From assembly GCF_000381065.1 (NCBI RefSeq), contig NZ_KB905846.1, positions 1 to 64,000 on the forward strand: 64,000 bases of DNA. Direction: 5' to 3'. Positions 25,434-37,309 of this stretch are shown piece after piece. The DNA comes from Propionispira raffinosivorans DSM 20765. GTDB taxonomy: Bacteria; Bacillota; Negativicutes; Selenomonadales; Selenomonadaceae. The notes under the pieces are model-generated. The model ran no database searches, was not told where the DNA came from, and saw only the letters and a program-made list of their open reading frames with translations. Every line of letters begins with the position of its first letter. Position 1 is the stretch's first letter. The translations under genes were made by a program, and so were the position numbers.

Positions 25434-25604
25434 ATGTTTGGTATTGGCATTCCAGAATTATTAATTATTGCGTTTATCGCCTTAATTATTTTCGGTCCAG
25501 GTAAATTACCAGAGCTTGGTAAAGCCTTAGGCAACGGCGTCAACGAATTAAAAAAAGCATTTTCAAAAACAACGGACCCCAAAAATGACAATAAAAAAGA
25601 ATAA
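25434..25604 (+). CDS. tatA: Twin-arginine translocase subunit TatA/TatE
   Basis: A 56-residue protein: one transmembrane segment (about residues 8-20, [12 protein letters not shown]), the [14 protein letters not shown] hinge and amphipathic helix of TatA, then a short charged tail. The ATG at 25434 has GGGAGGA seven bases upstream. TatA forms the pore of the system that exports folded, cofactor-bearing proteins. No tatC is in the window. Its position near the cofactor genes fits export of molybdoenzymes, but this is inference. Confidence 0.88.
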   Translation: MFGIGIPELLIIAFIALIIFGPGKLPELGKALGNGVNELKKAFSKTTDPKNDNKKE

Positions 25605-25608
25605 GCAC

Positions 25609-25642
25609 AAAGGAGCTCTGCAAAATGCAAAGCTCCTTTTTT
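25609..25642 (+). terminator. Terminator of tatA
   Basis: AAAGGAGCT and AGCTCCTTTTTT form a stem around a 12-nt loop and end in a T-run, five bases after the tatA stop. Confidence 0.8.
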
Positions 25643-25727
25643 ATGTATTTTTTTAAGTAAACTAATAAACAAATTCGACCATCCACAGACAATATCGTTT
25701 ACTTCGTCATCTTAAAAATTCAATCAT

Positions 25728-26390
25728 TTAATTTTTAACAAACTCAACTTTTTCTAAAAGTTCTGCTGGATGTTCTAAAAGAACTTTTGCACCATTTTCT
25801 TCAAGTTCTTTTTGATCACGAAATCCCCATAAAACTCCTACTGGCAGCATATTGGCATTTAAAGCTGTCTCCATATCAATCATGGAATCACCTATGTAGA
25901 CAATTTCCTCAGGACGAATCTTCATGTCCTGTGCTATTTCGAGTACTGCCGTCGGATCGGGTTTACGAGGAATTCCTTCCCGTTCACCAATTAAATAATC
26001 AAATGTCTGCTTTTCAAATAAAACTTCAACAATTGTGTGTGCCGCTTTATTATGTTTATTTGTACAAATAGCCAAAGGTATTGCATCAGCCTTTAATTCT
26101 TTAAGCAATTCTAAAATTCCATCATATGATCTTGTTTTTTCCAAGAAACGGCTTTCATATATTTTTTTATATTTTGCCAAAGCTTCATCAATAAATTTTT
26201 CTGAAGTCTCTTTTGGTAAACAGCGTTTCATAAGCATTCGGGAACCATTGCCTACCATCAATCGATAGTCTTTCACTTCATGTGTCGGGTAACCATATTC
26301 AGTAAGCATTATATTGGCGCTGTCGGCCAGGTCTGCCAGAGAGTCTATTAAAGTCCCATCCAAATCAAAAATAACCGCCTTGTACTGCAT
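25728..26390 (-). CDS. HAD-family hydrolase, phosphoglycolate phosphatase type
   Basis: A 220-residue haloacid-dehalogenase enzyme: motif I DLDGTLIDS, motif II CTNK, Lys in RKPDPTAV, and motif IV YIGDSMIDMETA. It resembles Gph/PpaX, which removes phosphate from phosphoglycolate or pyrophosphate, but substrate cannot be fixed by eye. The ATG at 26390 is preceded by GAGGT; the longer frame up to 26444 lacks a ribosome site. Confidence 0.8.
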   Translation of the reverse strand: MQYKAVIFDLDGTLIDSLADLADSANIMLTEYGYPTHEVKDYRLMVGNGSRMLMKRCLPKETSEKFIDEALAKYKKIYESRFLEKTRSYDGILELLKELKADAIPLAICTNKHNKAAHTIVEVLFEKQTFDYLIGEREGIPRKPDPTAVLEIAQDMKIRPEEIVYIGDSMIDMETALNANMLPVGVLWGFRDQKELEENGAKVLLEHPAELLEKVEFVKN

Positions 26391-26470
26391 AAAACGTACC
26401 TCATCTTTCTTTATACTCGAAAACATTATTATCCATTTCGTCAAATTTATTATGTTTTCCTGCTTTTACT

Positions 26471-26944
26471 TTATTTATTTTTATGCAGCTGCTCCAATTC
26501 TAATAAATATTTTTTCATGGCTGCCCCACCCGTATAGCCATTCAAGCTTCCATTCGCCGCAATTAAACGATGCGACGGAATATAAAATAATATGGGGTTT
26601 TTATTGTTGGCCATTGCCACGGCTTGACTGGCATGCGGATTGCAGATTGCTGTGGCAATTTGGCCATAAGAGCGAGTTTCACCATACGGTATCGTCTTTA
26701 AAATCTGCCAGACTTCATTTTGAAAAACAGTTCCCTGTGGTCTAAGCGGCAATGTAAATAGCTGGCGCAAACCGTTTAGATATTCTTTTAGCTGCATAAA
26801 AGCTTCCCGAATAAGCAGTGTTTCGACAATCTCATCTTCATTTTCAATCGTTGCGGTTACAAATTTCATATCAGTAATCGCGGCATATTCTTCGGCAATA
26901 TAAAAAGTTCCCAGTGCTGTTTGATAAAAAAAACCTTTTTTCAT
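26471..26944 (-). CDS. Ogt/MGMT homologue with Ser in place of the active-site Cys
   Basis: A 157-residue protein of the O6-methylguanine-DNA methyltransferase family with the usual PYGETRSYGQIA helix-turn-helix segment and GYTGGAAMKK end. The active-site motif, normally PCHR, reads IPSHRLIAANG, with Ser124 (codon TCG at 26573-26575). Cys codons are TGC or TGT, so at least two base changes separate them, and a single sequencing slip cannot explain it. Without the Cys it cannot accept an alkyl group. It may act like ATL proteins, which bind alkylated guanine and recruit excision repair, though those mostly have Trp or Ala there. Confidence 0.85.
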   Translation of the reverse strand: MKKGFFYQTALGTFYIAEEYAAITDMKFVTATIENEDEIVETLLIREAFMQLKEYLNGLRQLFTLPLRPQGTVFQNEVWQILKTIPYGETRSYGQIATAICNPHASQAVAMANNKNPILFYIPSHRLIAANGSLNGYTGGAAMKKYLLELEQLHKNK

Positions 26945-27046
26945 AGTTAGTCACTCCTATAATGTTAAAAATAACGTAAACTAACCCAAATCCATTTGGT
27001 TTATTCTTCTTCCGAGAAACTTGCCCTAAAATACGTTTTTATTGTT

Positions 27047-27442
27047 TTATATAAGGTAAAACAAACCAGCAACGATCATGCCAACAATCAATCCGCCGCT
27101 AAGTTCAAACCAGGTATGCCCCATACGTTCTTGCAAGTTTGCTGTTTTATCCAGCTTGTTGACCGTAACAGCCTGCCGCCCCACATGGCGTCTAAGCCCC
27201 TGTGCATCAATCATACAAACCATCAAACTAGCAAGACCAAAAGAAAAAAGGGGAGTGAAAAACCCTTGATAAAGTCCCAGTGAAAATACGGCTGAGGCTA
27301 AAATAGAAGTATGCGTACTTGGAAAACCACCATAGCCAATGATTTCACTAAATTTCATCTCACCGCACCGCAGATAATGAATACTGAATTTCAAAAACCC
27401 GGCAGCCAGCCAGGCAATGAATGGCAGTAAAATAAATTTCAA
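27047..27442 (-). CDS. DUF212 / divergent PAP2-like membrane protein
   Basis: A 131-residue protein with three to four hydrophobic segments and the family motif GGFPSTHTSILAS, plus DAQGLRRHVGRQA. The SxxH resembles the acid-phosphatase/vanadium haloperoxidase motif. The family (YuiD-like) is widespread in Firmicutes and plants but its reaction is not well established. It is the only gene between the Ogt homologue and gatB. Confidence 0.82.
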   Translation of the reverse strand: MKFILLPFIAWLAAGFLKFSIHYLRCGEMKFSEIIGYGGFPSTHTSILASAVFSLGLYQGFFTPLFSFGLASLMVCMIDAQGLRRHVGRQAVTVNKLDKTANLQERMGHTWFELSGGLIVGMIVAGLFYLI

Positions 27443-27460
27443 AATATATACCTCTCTCTA

Positions 27461-27500
27461 AAAAAATAAGGCTGCATATGATGTGCAGCCTTATTTTTTT
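27461..27500. terminator. Bidirectional terminator between gatB and the DUF212 gene
   Basis: The stem AATAAGGCTGCA / TGCAGCCTTATT has a short loop and T-runs on both strands. On the minus strand it ends the gatCAB operon. Confidence 0.85.
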
Positions 27501-27510
27501 ATGAAATTTC

Positions 27511-28953
27511 TTATGCGTCCAATTTCCCTTTTAAGAGGTCATTAACAACACCAGGATTTGCTTTCCCCTTACTTTGTTTCATGACCTGTCCTACTAAAAA
27601 TCCGATTGATTTTGCATTGCCGCTCTTATAATCTTCAACCGGTTTTGGATTGGCTGCAATCACAGCATCCACGATTTCTTCAATCGCTTTTGTATCCGTA
27701 ATCTGGACAAGTCCTTTTTCTTTAACGATTTTTTCAGGATCATCGCCTGTTTTCCACATTTGTTCAAAAACAGTTTTAGCAATTTTCGAGGAAATTGTTC
27801 CCTTACTAATCAAAGTCACCATTGCCGCAAGATTTTCCGCGGTTACTAAACTTTCCGAGATATCTTTGTTTTCCAAGTTGAGATGTTTCGAAAGATCTCC
27901 CATGATCCAATTGGCAACGAGTTTTGCATCAGCACCATTTCGCAGTGCCGCATCAAAATAATCGGCCATTTGACGAGAAGTCGTAAGTACAAGTGCATCA
28001 TACGAAGAAAGATCAAATTTTTCCATGAAACGTTCTTTGCGGGCATCGGGAAGTTCTGGTAAACCGCGTCGATATTCTTCAATTTCTTCATCCGTTGTAA
28101 TAATTGGCAAAAGATCCGGCTCTGGTAAATACCGATAATCCTGCGCTGCTTCTTTTGTACGCATGGAAAGTGTAATCCCCTTGGCATCATCCCAAGTTCT
28201 GGTTTCTTGGACAATGTGACCACCATCATCGAGAATTTCTTCCTGACGTTCAATTTCATATGCTAACGCATTTTCAATCATCTTGAAGGAGTTCAGGTTC
28301 TTCATTTCTGCTTTTGTACCAAGTTCCGTTGCACCAACTTTACGCAGTGATACATTGACATCGGCACGAAGATTTCCTTCCTCCATTTTACAATTGGAAA
28401 CATCAAGATATTCCAAAACAGATTTCACTTTTTCCATATAAGCTCTTGCTTCTGCTGGACTTGATATATCTGGTTCTGAAACAATTTCAATCAATGGTAC
28501 ACCTGTACGATTGTAATCCACATTTGAGGAAGCAGAATCTTTAATGGTAGTACCGGAATGAACCAGTTTTCCAGCGTCTTCTTCCATATGAATACGCGTA
28601 ATGCGAATCCGTTTCACTTTGCCATCCACTTCAATATCGACATAACCAAATTCAGCAATCGGTAAATCAAACTGTGAAGTCTGAAAGTTTTTTGGCAAAT
28701 CTGGATAATAGTAATTTTTCCGATCGAATTTACTAAAATTATTAATTTTGCAATTTAAAGCAATACCCGCCTTAATCGCAAATTCAACAACCCTTTTATT
28801 TATAACCGGCAATACCCCAGGAAGTCCGAGACATACAGGACAGACATTCGTATTTTGTTCAGCCCCAAACGTAGTGGCACAACCGCAGAATATTTTTGTA
28901 TTTGTTTTTAATTCACTATGGATTTCAAGCCCAATGACTGTTTCGTAACTCAT
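27511..28953 (-). CDS. gatB: Aspartyl/glutamyl-tRNA amidotransferase subunit B
   Basis: A 480-residue protein of normal GatB length. Motifs include [20 protein letters not shown], the zinc Cys pair CPVCLGLPG and LRADVNVS. The C-terminal helical domain ends with NPGVVNDLL. With GatC and GatA it turns misacylated Glu-tRNA(Gln) or Asp-tRNA(Asn) into the correct aminoacyl-tRNA. Its ATG overlaps the gatA stop (ATGA), so translation is coupled. Confidence 0.95.
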   Translation of the reverse strand: MSYETVIGLEIHSELKTNTKIFCGCATTFGAEQNTNVCPVCLGLPGVLPVINKRVVEFAIKAGIALNCKINNFSKFDRKNYYYPDLPKNFQTSQFDLPIAEFGYVDIEVDGKVKRIRITRIHMEEDAGKLVHSGTTIKDSASSNVDYNRTGVPLIEIVSEPDISSPAEARAYMEKVKSVLEYLDVSNCKMEEGNLRADVNVSLRKVGATELGTKAEMKNLNSFKMIENALAYEIERQEEILDDGGHIVQETRTWDDAKGITLSMRTKEAAQDYRYLPEPDLLPIITTDEEIEEYRRGLPELPDARKERFMEKFDLSSYDALVLTTSRQMADYFDAALRNGADAKLVANWIMGDLSKHLNLENKDISESLVTAENLAAMVTLISKGTISSKIAKTVFEQMWKTGDDPEKIVKEKGLVQITDTKAIEEIVDAVIAANPKPVEDYKSGNAKSIGFLVGQVMKQSKGKANPGVVNDLLKGKLDA

Positions 28954-30422
28954 TTTTTATCCTCCCCAAGTGGTGCAATACTATTATGAAATTCATTGCT
29001 TTGTTCATATGTATAAGCAGCACGGATAATGGTTGCTTCATCAAGCGGTTTACCGATGAGCTGAAGGCCAACCGGCATTTTTGTATTTGTAAAACCACAA
29101 GGAATCGAGATGCCAGGAAGTCCTGCCAGATTGAGCGGAATCGTACAAATATCCTGCAAATACATCTTGAGTGGATCACTATTCATTTCACCAATTTTAT
29201 AAGCTGGTGTTGGTGCAGTTGGTGCTACGATAAGATCAACTTTTTCAAAAGCTTCATCAAAATCTTGTTTTACTAAGGTACGGACCTTTAACGCTTTTAC
29301 ATAATAGGCATCATAATAACCAGCACTCAAGGCATAACTGCCAATCATAATACGGCGTTTGACTTCTTCACCAAATTTTGCACTGCGAGTTTTATTCATC
29401 ATATCAACAATATCGATACCATCAACACGTTCACCATAGCTTACGCCGTCATAACGGGCTAAATTGGAGCTGGCTTCGGCCGGTGCTAATAAATAATACG
29501 TTGAAATTGCATAATCTGTATGCGGCATCGATACTTCAACTACTTCAGCCCCAAGAGATTCAAGCTTTTTAATAGCCGTGCGAATAGCACGTTCAACATC
29601 TGCGTCCATCCCTTTTACAAAGTATTCTTTTGGCAGACCAATTTTGAGTCCTTTGATATCCTTAACTAAGGATTTTGTAAAATCTGGCACCTCTGCATTG
29701 ATGGAAGTAGAATCTTTTGCATCATAACCACAAAGGATATTAAGTAAATGTGCGCAGTCTGTTACGTCACGTGTCAAAGGACCAATTTGATCCAACGAAG
29801 ATGCAAAAGCAACCAGTCCATAACGTGATACACGACCATAGGTTGGTTTTATGCCAACTACACCACAAAAAGAAGCCGGTTGACGTATGGAACCACCCGT
29901 ATCCGAACCAATTGACCAGATAGCCGTTCCAGCTGCTACAGCCGCTGCTGAACCACCGCTCGAACCACCCGGAACGCAATCAAGATTCCAAGGATTATGG
30001 GTTGGAAAATACGCTGAATTTTCGGTTGAACCACCCATGGCAAATTCATCCATATTCGTTTTTCCTAAAATAACCGGATTTTGTTTCTGCAGTTTTTCCA
30101 CTACCGTTGCATTATAAGGCGGTACAAAATGTTCCAGCATTTTCGAAGCACAGGTTGTTTTCACACCCATTGTGCAAATATTATCTTTAATGGCGCCAGG
30201 AATTCCTTCCAGAAAACCAATCGTTTCGCCTTTAGCAATTTTCGCATCCACAAGCTGGGCCTGTTCAAGAGCCGTTTTACGGGTCTGGGTTAAATAAGCT
30301 TTAACCTGATCTTCCACTTCATCTATACGTAAAAAGACATCATTGAGAAGTTCCACTGCTGTAATTTCTTTATTCACAAGCATATCATGTAAAACATGTG
30401 CTGGTTTATCAAATAATCTCAC
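28950..30422 (-). CDS. gatA: Aspartyl/glutamyl-tRNA amidotransferase subunit A
   Basis: A 490-residue amidase that frees ammonia from glutamine. The Ser-cisSer-Lys site is visible: [23 protein letters not shown] and [13 protein letters not shown]. The GTG at 30422 was chosen because CAGGAGG lies eight bases before it; a longer frame to 30500 overlaps gatC. It sits between gatC and gatB in the operon. Confidence 0.95.
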   Translation of the reverse strand: MRLFDKPAHVLHDMLVNKEITAVELLNDVFLRIDEVEDQVKAYLTQTRKTALEQAQLVDAKIAKGETIGFLEGIPGAIKDNICTMGVKTTCASKMLEHFVPPYNATVVEKLQKQNPVILGKTNMDEFAMGGSTENSAYFPTHNPWNLDCVPGGSSGGSAAAVAAGTAIWSIGSDTGGSIRQPASFCGVVGIKPTYGRVSRYGLVAFASSLDQIGPLTRDVTDCAHLLNILCGYDAKDSTSINAEVPDFTKSLVKDIKGLKIGLPKEYFVKGMDADVERAIRTAIKKLESLGAEVVEVSMPHTDYAISTYYLLAPAEASSNLARYDGVSYGERVDGIDIVDMMNKTRSAKFGEEVKRRIMIGSYALSAGYYDAYYVKALKVRTLVKQDFDEAFEKVDLIVAPTAPTPAYKIGEMNSDPLKMYLQDICTIPLNLAGLPGISIPCGFTNTKMPVGLQLIGKPLDEATIIRAAYTYEQSNEFHNSIAPLGEDKK

Positions 30423-30444
30423 GTTTTTTCCTCCTGCTCTTTGC

Positions 30445-30735
30445 TTAATCTTCCAGAATTTTTGGTACTTTAAAATAGCCATCTTCACGCTGCGGTGCAT
30501 TGGAAAGGGCTAATTCACGATCCAATGAAGGTTTAACCACATCTTCACGGAAAACATTCTGCAAAGGAAGTACATGATCCGTCGGTTTTACGCCATCGGT
30601 ATTCAAGCTAGTCATCACATCCGCATACTCAAGAAATGCGTTTAAATGTTTCGTGTATTTTTCCATATCTGTTTCTTTAAGTTCAAGACGCGATAATATC
30701 GCTACACTCTCAACATCTTTAGCTGTAACTTTCAT
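30445..30735 (-). CDS. gatC: Aspartyl/glutamyl-tRNA amidotransferase subunit C
   Basis: A 96-residue protein with the GatC pattern ([11 protein letters not shown], then [21 protein letters not shown]). It clamps GatA to GatB. The start at 30735 is preceded by GGTGA; an in-frame ATG at 30750 is possible. It is the first gene of gatCAB. Confidence 0.9.
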   Translation of the reverse strand: MKVTAKDVESVAILSRLELKETDMEKYTKHLNAFLEYADVMTSLNTDGVKPTDHVLPLQNVFREDVVKPSLDRELALSNAPQREDGYFKVPKILED

Positions 30736-31080
30736 TATTTCACCATCCATTTATAAAATTAACGAAAAGTTAAAAACTGAAAGTCAAGCCGCGAGATTAT
30801 TTCCAAAAGAACCACTTCGTCCTTTTGCGCTGCTTTACTTTCAATTTTAGCTGCTTTCCATTTTAATCATTTATATTATATATCATGCATTAAAGAAATT
30901 GCATCGAGTCTATCAGTCTGCCAGGAATGGGATATAAGGCATCGTTTGCTTCCTACGTAACGCCACGGCGCCCTATACCCCATTCCTGACGATGCCCTAT
31001 AAAATATTTAATGCATATCTATAAACCAAACTAAATATCATTATAGCACGACAAAGCGAAATGTTCTATTAATTTGAGAA
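30736..31080. other. Gap between ligA and gatC
   Basis: Apart from the palindromic repeat element at 30877-31024 and the presumed gatC promoter (a TTGACT lies at about 30780), I see no gene. Many stop codons occur in all frames. Confidence 0.6.
30877..31024. repeat. MITE-like palindromic repeat, copy 1 with internal insert
   Basis: The outer arms contain ATGCATTAAA (30885-30894) and its exact reverse complement (31007-31016). Within lies a nested inverted repeat, CAGGAATGGG...CCCATTCCTG (30922-30988). The flanks share CATTAAAGAAATTG...CTATAAAATATTTAAT with the element at 50525, which lacks the nested part. It is non-coding. Confidence 0.7.
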
Positions 31081-33087
<2,007 letters not shown>

Positions 33088-33117
33088 TTAAACAAAACCA
33101 TGCGGTTCCAACTGATT

Positions 33118-35367
33118 CTATTCTTTGGAAATCGGCGCATATTTTTGCATAAGTCCTTTAATTCCTTGTCCCGGAAACGCAATCTTAAGTTCCACTTCTT
33201 CTCCACTGCCGCGCACCGATACAACCGTACCGGTCCCCCATTTACCATGTTTTGCTTTATCGCCTACATGCCAATTAACATTGGTATCGGGGCGGATGGC
33301 CGTGCCTGTTTGCTGCATAACTGGTGTCGTAATCGTACCATGACCCGATGCTTGCTGCATTTGAACGGATGGCCGAAAGGCACTGCCATAGCCACGCTGC
33401 TGAACGACACTGGAGTTTGCAAAACCGTAGGCATTTTGACGAACGACAAGTCGTTCCATATATTCTTCTGGAATTTCACTTAAGAAACGTGACTGTGGAT
33501 ATGATACGGTATGACCATAAATCATCCGACCGCGCGCATTTGTTAAATACAGTTTACGCTCAGCTCGAGTAATCCCTACATAACAAGCCCGGCGTTCTTC
33601 TTCTAATTCCGATTCATTCATCAGTGTTCGCGAATGTGGGAACAGTCCCTCTTCCATCCCAGCAATAAACACAATCGGGAATTCTAGACCTTTCGCTGAA
33701 TGAAGTGTCATAAACGTAACACGATCCTCTTCTAAATTCGCATTATCAATATCAGACACCAAGGCAACCTGACTCAGGAAATTCTCTAAATTAGGAATTT
33801 CATCGCCTTTTTCAAAGTCTTTGGCCACACTCAAAAGCTCCTTCAAGTTTTCCAGCCGCGTTTCATTTTCTGGTTTCTTTTCTGATTCCAATTCTGCAAT
33901 ATAGCCCGATTCATTCATAACACGATCAATAAGATCATGTACCGAAAGATTATCTTGATAGGCCATCATTTTAAAAACAAACTCAGCAAAAAGTTCAAGT
34001 GGTTTTTTTACGCGCGCTGTAAGCCCCGGAACCTGTGCTGGATTTGATACAACATCGAATAAAGTCATATCATTCATAGCTGCAAATTCATTCATTTTGG
34101 CAATTGTAGCATCACCTAAACCACGTTTTGGCACATTGATGATCCTCATCAAGCTTACCGTATCCGCTGGATTAAAGATCACTCGTAAGTAGGCATGGAT
34201 ATCTTTGATTTCCTTGCGATCATAAAACTTCAAACCGCCAACCATCGTATAAGGAATGCCCGCCCGCATGAACCCTTCCTCGAGTACGCGCGATTGCGCA
34301 TTGGTACGATATAAAATTGCAATATCACCAAAGGATGAATTGAAAATTGTTTTTTGTTTCATAACGGTTGTTGCGATAAACTGGGCTTCATCACGTTCAT
34401 CATTCGCTAAATAAGACGTGATCTTTTCGCCGCCAGCATTTTCCGTCCAAAGTTCTTTTGGTTTACGATCAATGTTGTTTTCAATAACGGCATTCGCCGC
34501 AGCCAAAATCGTTTTGGTTGAACGATAATTTTGCTCCAATTTGATTGTCTGCACTTCTGGATAATCTTTTTCAAAATCCATAATGTTGCGAATATCCGCA
34601 CCACGCCAGCCATAAATCGACTGATCCGCATCACCGACCACACACAGATTATGATGCTGTGCAGCTAATAATTTCGTCAGCTGATACTGGGCACCATTTG
34701 TATCTTGATACTCATCCACCATAATATATTTAAAACGAGCCTGATACTTGGCACAAATATCTTGATGTTCTTCAAGAAGCACAACCGTGATCATCAATAA
34801 GTCATCGAAATCAAGCGCATTGTTCGTTCGTAATTTTTTCTGATACAGTTTATAGACATCTGACACTTTTTCCTTAAAGAAATTATCTGCCGATTGTTCA
34901 AACGCCCGTGGTCCTTGCAATGTATTTTTGGCATTTGAAATTGCTGCCTGAATGCTATTTGGTGTATATTGTTTTTCATCAAGATTTAATTCACGTAAAC
35001 AAGTCTTGATAACTGTTTGTGAATCGCTTGAATCGTAAATAACAAAATTATGCTTATATCCTTCTAATGCTTCAATTTCACGACGCAAAAAGCGCGCACA
35101 AAAAGCATGGAATGTACTAAGCCATACATCTTTCGCTTTGGGTCCAATCATCCGATCCACGCGTTCCCGCATTTCCGTTGCGGCTTTATTCGTGAATGTA
35201 ATCGCCAAAATATTATATGGTGCCACTCCCTGCGCCAGTAAATTGGCTATTTTACAGGTTAATACTTTCGTTTTTCCCGAACCAGCACCTGCCATAATCA
35301 GTAATGGTCCCGTTGTATGTTCTACCGCCGCAACCTGCGCCGGATTTAAGCCTTCAAAAATATCCAA
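33118..35367 (-). CDS. pcrA: ATP-dependent DNA helicase PcrA/UvrD type
   Basis: A 749-residue superfamily 1 helicase: Q-motif LNPAQ, Walker A AGAGSGKT (26-33), DEYQDTN, GDADQSIYGWRGAD, LEQNYRS and TMHSAKGLEF-like (TLHSAKGLEFPIVF). The C-terminal ~60 residues have the Tudor-like domain of PcrA that contacts RNA polymerase. It works in repair and rolling-circle replication. It lies upstream of ligA. Confidence 0.95.
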   Translation of the reverse strand: MDIFEGLNPAQVAAVEHTTGPLLIMAGAGSGKTKVLTCKIANLLAQGVAPYNILAITFTNKAATEMRERVDRMIGPKAKDVWLSTFHAFCARFLRREIEALEGYKHNFVIYDSSDSQTVIKTCLRELNLDEKQYTPNSIQAAISNAKNTLQGPRAFEQSADNFFKEKVSDVYKLYQKKLRTNNALDFDDLLMITVVLLEEHQDICAKYQARFKYIMVDEYQDTNGAQYQLTKLLAAQHHNLCVVGDADQSIYGWRGADIRNIMDFEKDYPEVQTIKLEQNYRSTKTILAAANAVIENNIDRKPKELWTENAGGEKITSYLANDERDEAQFIATTVMKQKTIFNSSFGDIAILYRTNAQSRVLEEGFMRAGIPYTMVGGLKFYDRKEIKDIHAYLRVIFNPADTVSLMRIINVPKRGLGDATIAKMNEFAAMNDMTLFDVVSNPAQVPGLTARVKKPLELFAEFVFKMMAYQDNLSVHDLIDRVMNESGYIAELESEKKPENETRLENLKELLSVAKDFEKGDEIPNLENFLSQVALVSDIDNANLEEDRVTFMTLHSAKGLEFPIVFIAGMEEGLFPHSRTLMNESELEEERRACYVGITRAERKLYLTNARGRMIYGHTVSYPQSRFLSEIPEEYMERLVVRQNAYGFANSSVVQQRGYGSAFRPSVQMQQASGHGTITTPVMQQTGTAIRPDTNVNWHVGDKAKHGKWGTGTVVSVRGSGEEVELKIAFPGQGIKGLMQKYAPISKE

Positions 35368-35420
35368 TTTTTTCCTCCACTAAATTAAAAACTATATTGC
35401 TTTTAAAATTCTTTTATAAG

Positions 35421-35466
35421 GAAGACTTAACCTCTACTGACAAAAGCCAGCAGAGGTTAAGTCTTC
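35421..35466 (-). terminator. Hairpin between the CBS-pyrophosphatase gene and pcrA
   Basis: GAAGACTTAACCTCT pairs with AGAGGTTAAGTCTTC over at least 15 bp. The T-run is short (CTTATAAAAG follows on the minus strand), so its strength is uncertain. Confidence 0.6.
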
Positions 35467-35496
35467 TCAAATTTACATGTTTATAATTCACATAAC

Positions 35497-37143
35497 TTAT
35501 GCTTTATATCGTTTTACAGCTTCTGATAAAGGTGGAATGATTTGTTTTTTGCGCGACATAACGCCTGGAAGATAAAGCACGCTGTCACTGGCATTTTTCT
35601 TAAAGGCTTCACCGATCAAAGTCTTAGGATCGCCAGCAAACAGAAGATATGTGCCTTCTTTAATAATGTCGGTAATCATGACAAGGCTCATATCATACCC
35701 TTCTTTTTTGCAAATCAGATCCATACTGCTCAATAAATCCGTTTTCATTGCCATCACCGCGTCTGTATCCATAACTGACAACTGGCTGACAATCATGCGG
35801 AATTGCCCAATCTGAAATTCTTTCAAATCGTTTTTCGCTATTTCCATGGGTGTCATATCCCCAATACCAGAACCAGCTTTCAGCATTGCCATACCATATT
35901 CCTGAATATCGATACCGGCAATAGCTGCTAATTTTTCCGCAGTTTGTCTATCATAAGGTGTACACGTTGGTGATTTAAATAAGACCGTATCGGATAGAAT
36001 CGCCGAGACAAGAACTCCCGCAATTTCTTTTGGCATCTCAATATTGCGATGCCAATGCATATTGGCTATAATTGTTGAAGTCGAACCCACAGGTTCCTGA
36101 CGAGTAAAAATCGGTTCACTCGTTTGAATATTACCCAAACGATGGTGATCGATAATTTCAATAACTTGTGCTTCCTCAATACCTTCAATGGCTTGGCCAC
36201 GTTCATTATGATCGACTAAAATAACCCGTTCCCGTTCAGGAAGCATCAGTTGATCACGGCTTACAACACCTAACAAACAGTCATTTTCGACGACTGGATA
36301 ATTTCGATAGTTGGTTGATTCCATTAAGCCTTTGATATCGCTAAGCATATCCATCGGTTTAAAAGTCGTCACGTCTTTTTGCATGATTTTACTAACTGGC
36401 ACACACTGATTGATCAGTCTGGCACAAGTATATGTATCATAGGGTGAACTAATGATAAACATATGTCTTTTTTCGGCTTCTTCAATCGCATCAGCGGCAA
36501 CACGACCGTTCCCTGTTACAATAAGACCAGCAATGCCCTGTTTGACACACTCAAGGATTGTATCATCACTACGATCACCAATGAGAACAATATCGTGTGC
36601 CTTTATGATTTTTTGAATTGTTTTCAGGCTGCCTGCTGCAATCCGCACATTTCCCTTAACCATTTGTCCAGCATCACCGCTAATAATTACATCGCCATCA
36701 ACAACATCAATAATCGAGCGAAATGTAATCCCGGATTCGGCCAAATTCTGCATATTGAGTTCCGTAAAATATCGTTTGGCTAAGTCACTTACCGTTACAA
36801 TCCCCACAATTTTTTGTGTTTCATCAACAACCGGTACGGACTTTAAAGAATACTCCCGCATAAGTGCACCTAATTTTCTCAAACTGTCCGTTGCTTTTAC
36901 AACCGTCCGACAATTAAGCGCAATATCCTTTACTCGTGGATATAAATCTGTAAGCAGCATTGGACTTGGAACATTAAAATGCTCTAAAACAAATTTCGTT
37001 TCAGCATTTATTTTTCCAGCTCGTGCCGAGACCACATTTTCTCCCAATGCTTTTTTTAAATGTGCATAACCAATTGCTGCGCAAACGGAGTCCGTGTCTG
37101 GATTACGATGCCCGATTATATAAATAGGCTTTGTTGCTTTCAT
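35497..37143 (-). CDS. Manganese-dependent inorganic pyrophosphatase with CBS and DRTGG domains
   Basis: A 548-residue family II pyrophosphatase (DHH type): GHRNPDTDSVC (His12, Asp16, Asp18), VDHNE, EIIDHHRLG. Unlike the ~310-residue short forms it has an insert with two CBS domains around a DRTGG domain (about 70-300). In known CBS-pyrophosphatases such inserts let adenine nucleotides inhibit or activate the enzyme. It clears pyrophosphate from biosynthesis. Confidence 0.9.
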   Translation of the reverse strand: MKATKPIYIIGHRNPDTDSVCAAIGYAHLKKALGENVVSARAGKINAETKFVLEHFNVPSPMLLTDLYPRVKDIALNCRTVVKATDSLRKLGALMREYSLKSVPVVDETQKIVGIVTVSDLAKRYFTELNMQNLAESGITFRSIIDVVDGDVIISGDAGQMVKGNVRIAAGSLKTIQKIIKAHDIVLIGDRSDDTILECVKQGIAGLIVTGNGRVAADAIEEAEKRHMFIISSPYDTYTCARLINQCVPVSKIMQKDVTTFKPMDMLSDIKGLMESTNYRNYPVVENDCLLGVVSRDQLMLPERERVILVDHNERGQAIEGIEEAQVIEIIDHHRLGNIQTSEPIFTRQEPVGSTSTIIANMHWHRNIEMPKEIAGVLVSAILSDTVLFKSPTCTPYDRQTAEKLAAIAGIDIQEYGMAMLKAGSGIGDMTPMEIAKNDLKEFQIGQFRMIVSQLSVMDTDAVMAMKTDLLSSMDLICKKEGYDMSLVMITDIIKEGTYLLFAGDPKTLIGEAFKKNASDSVLYLPGVMSRKKQIIPPLSEAVKRYKA

Positions 37144-37309
37144 CGAATACCTCCAAGTATTTATATTTCTACATTCACAAAATAGGAATGTTTTAGTATC
37201 TATTTAATATTATACGACAAATCCCCCTACTTAGAAAAGAGGTTAGTGTATATTTTTCTTAATTTGCGTTATAATACATCCATAATCTTTAATTAATTCG
37301 AGGTGCAGT

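Noticed and set aside
25373..25672. 99-codon minus-strand frame
   Set aside because: It is a shadow of tatA, which has a good ribosome site and clear family motifs on the plus strand.
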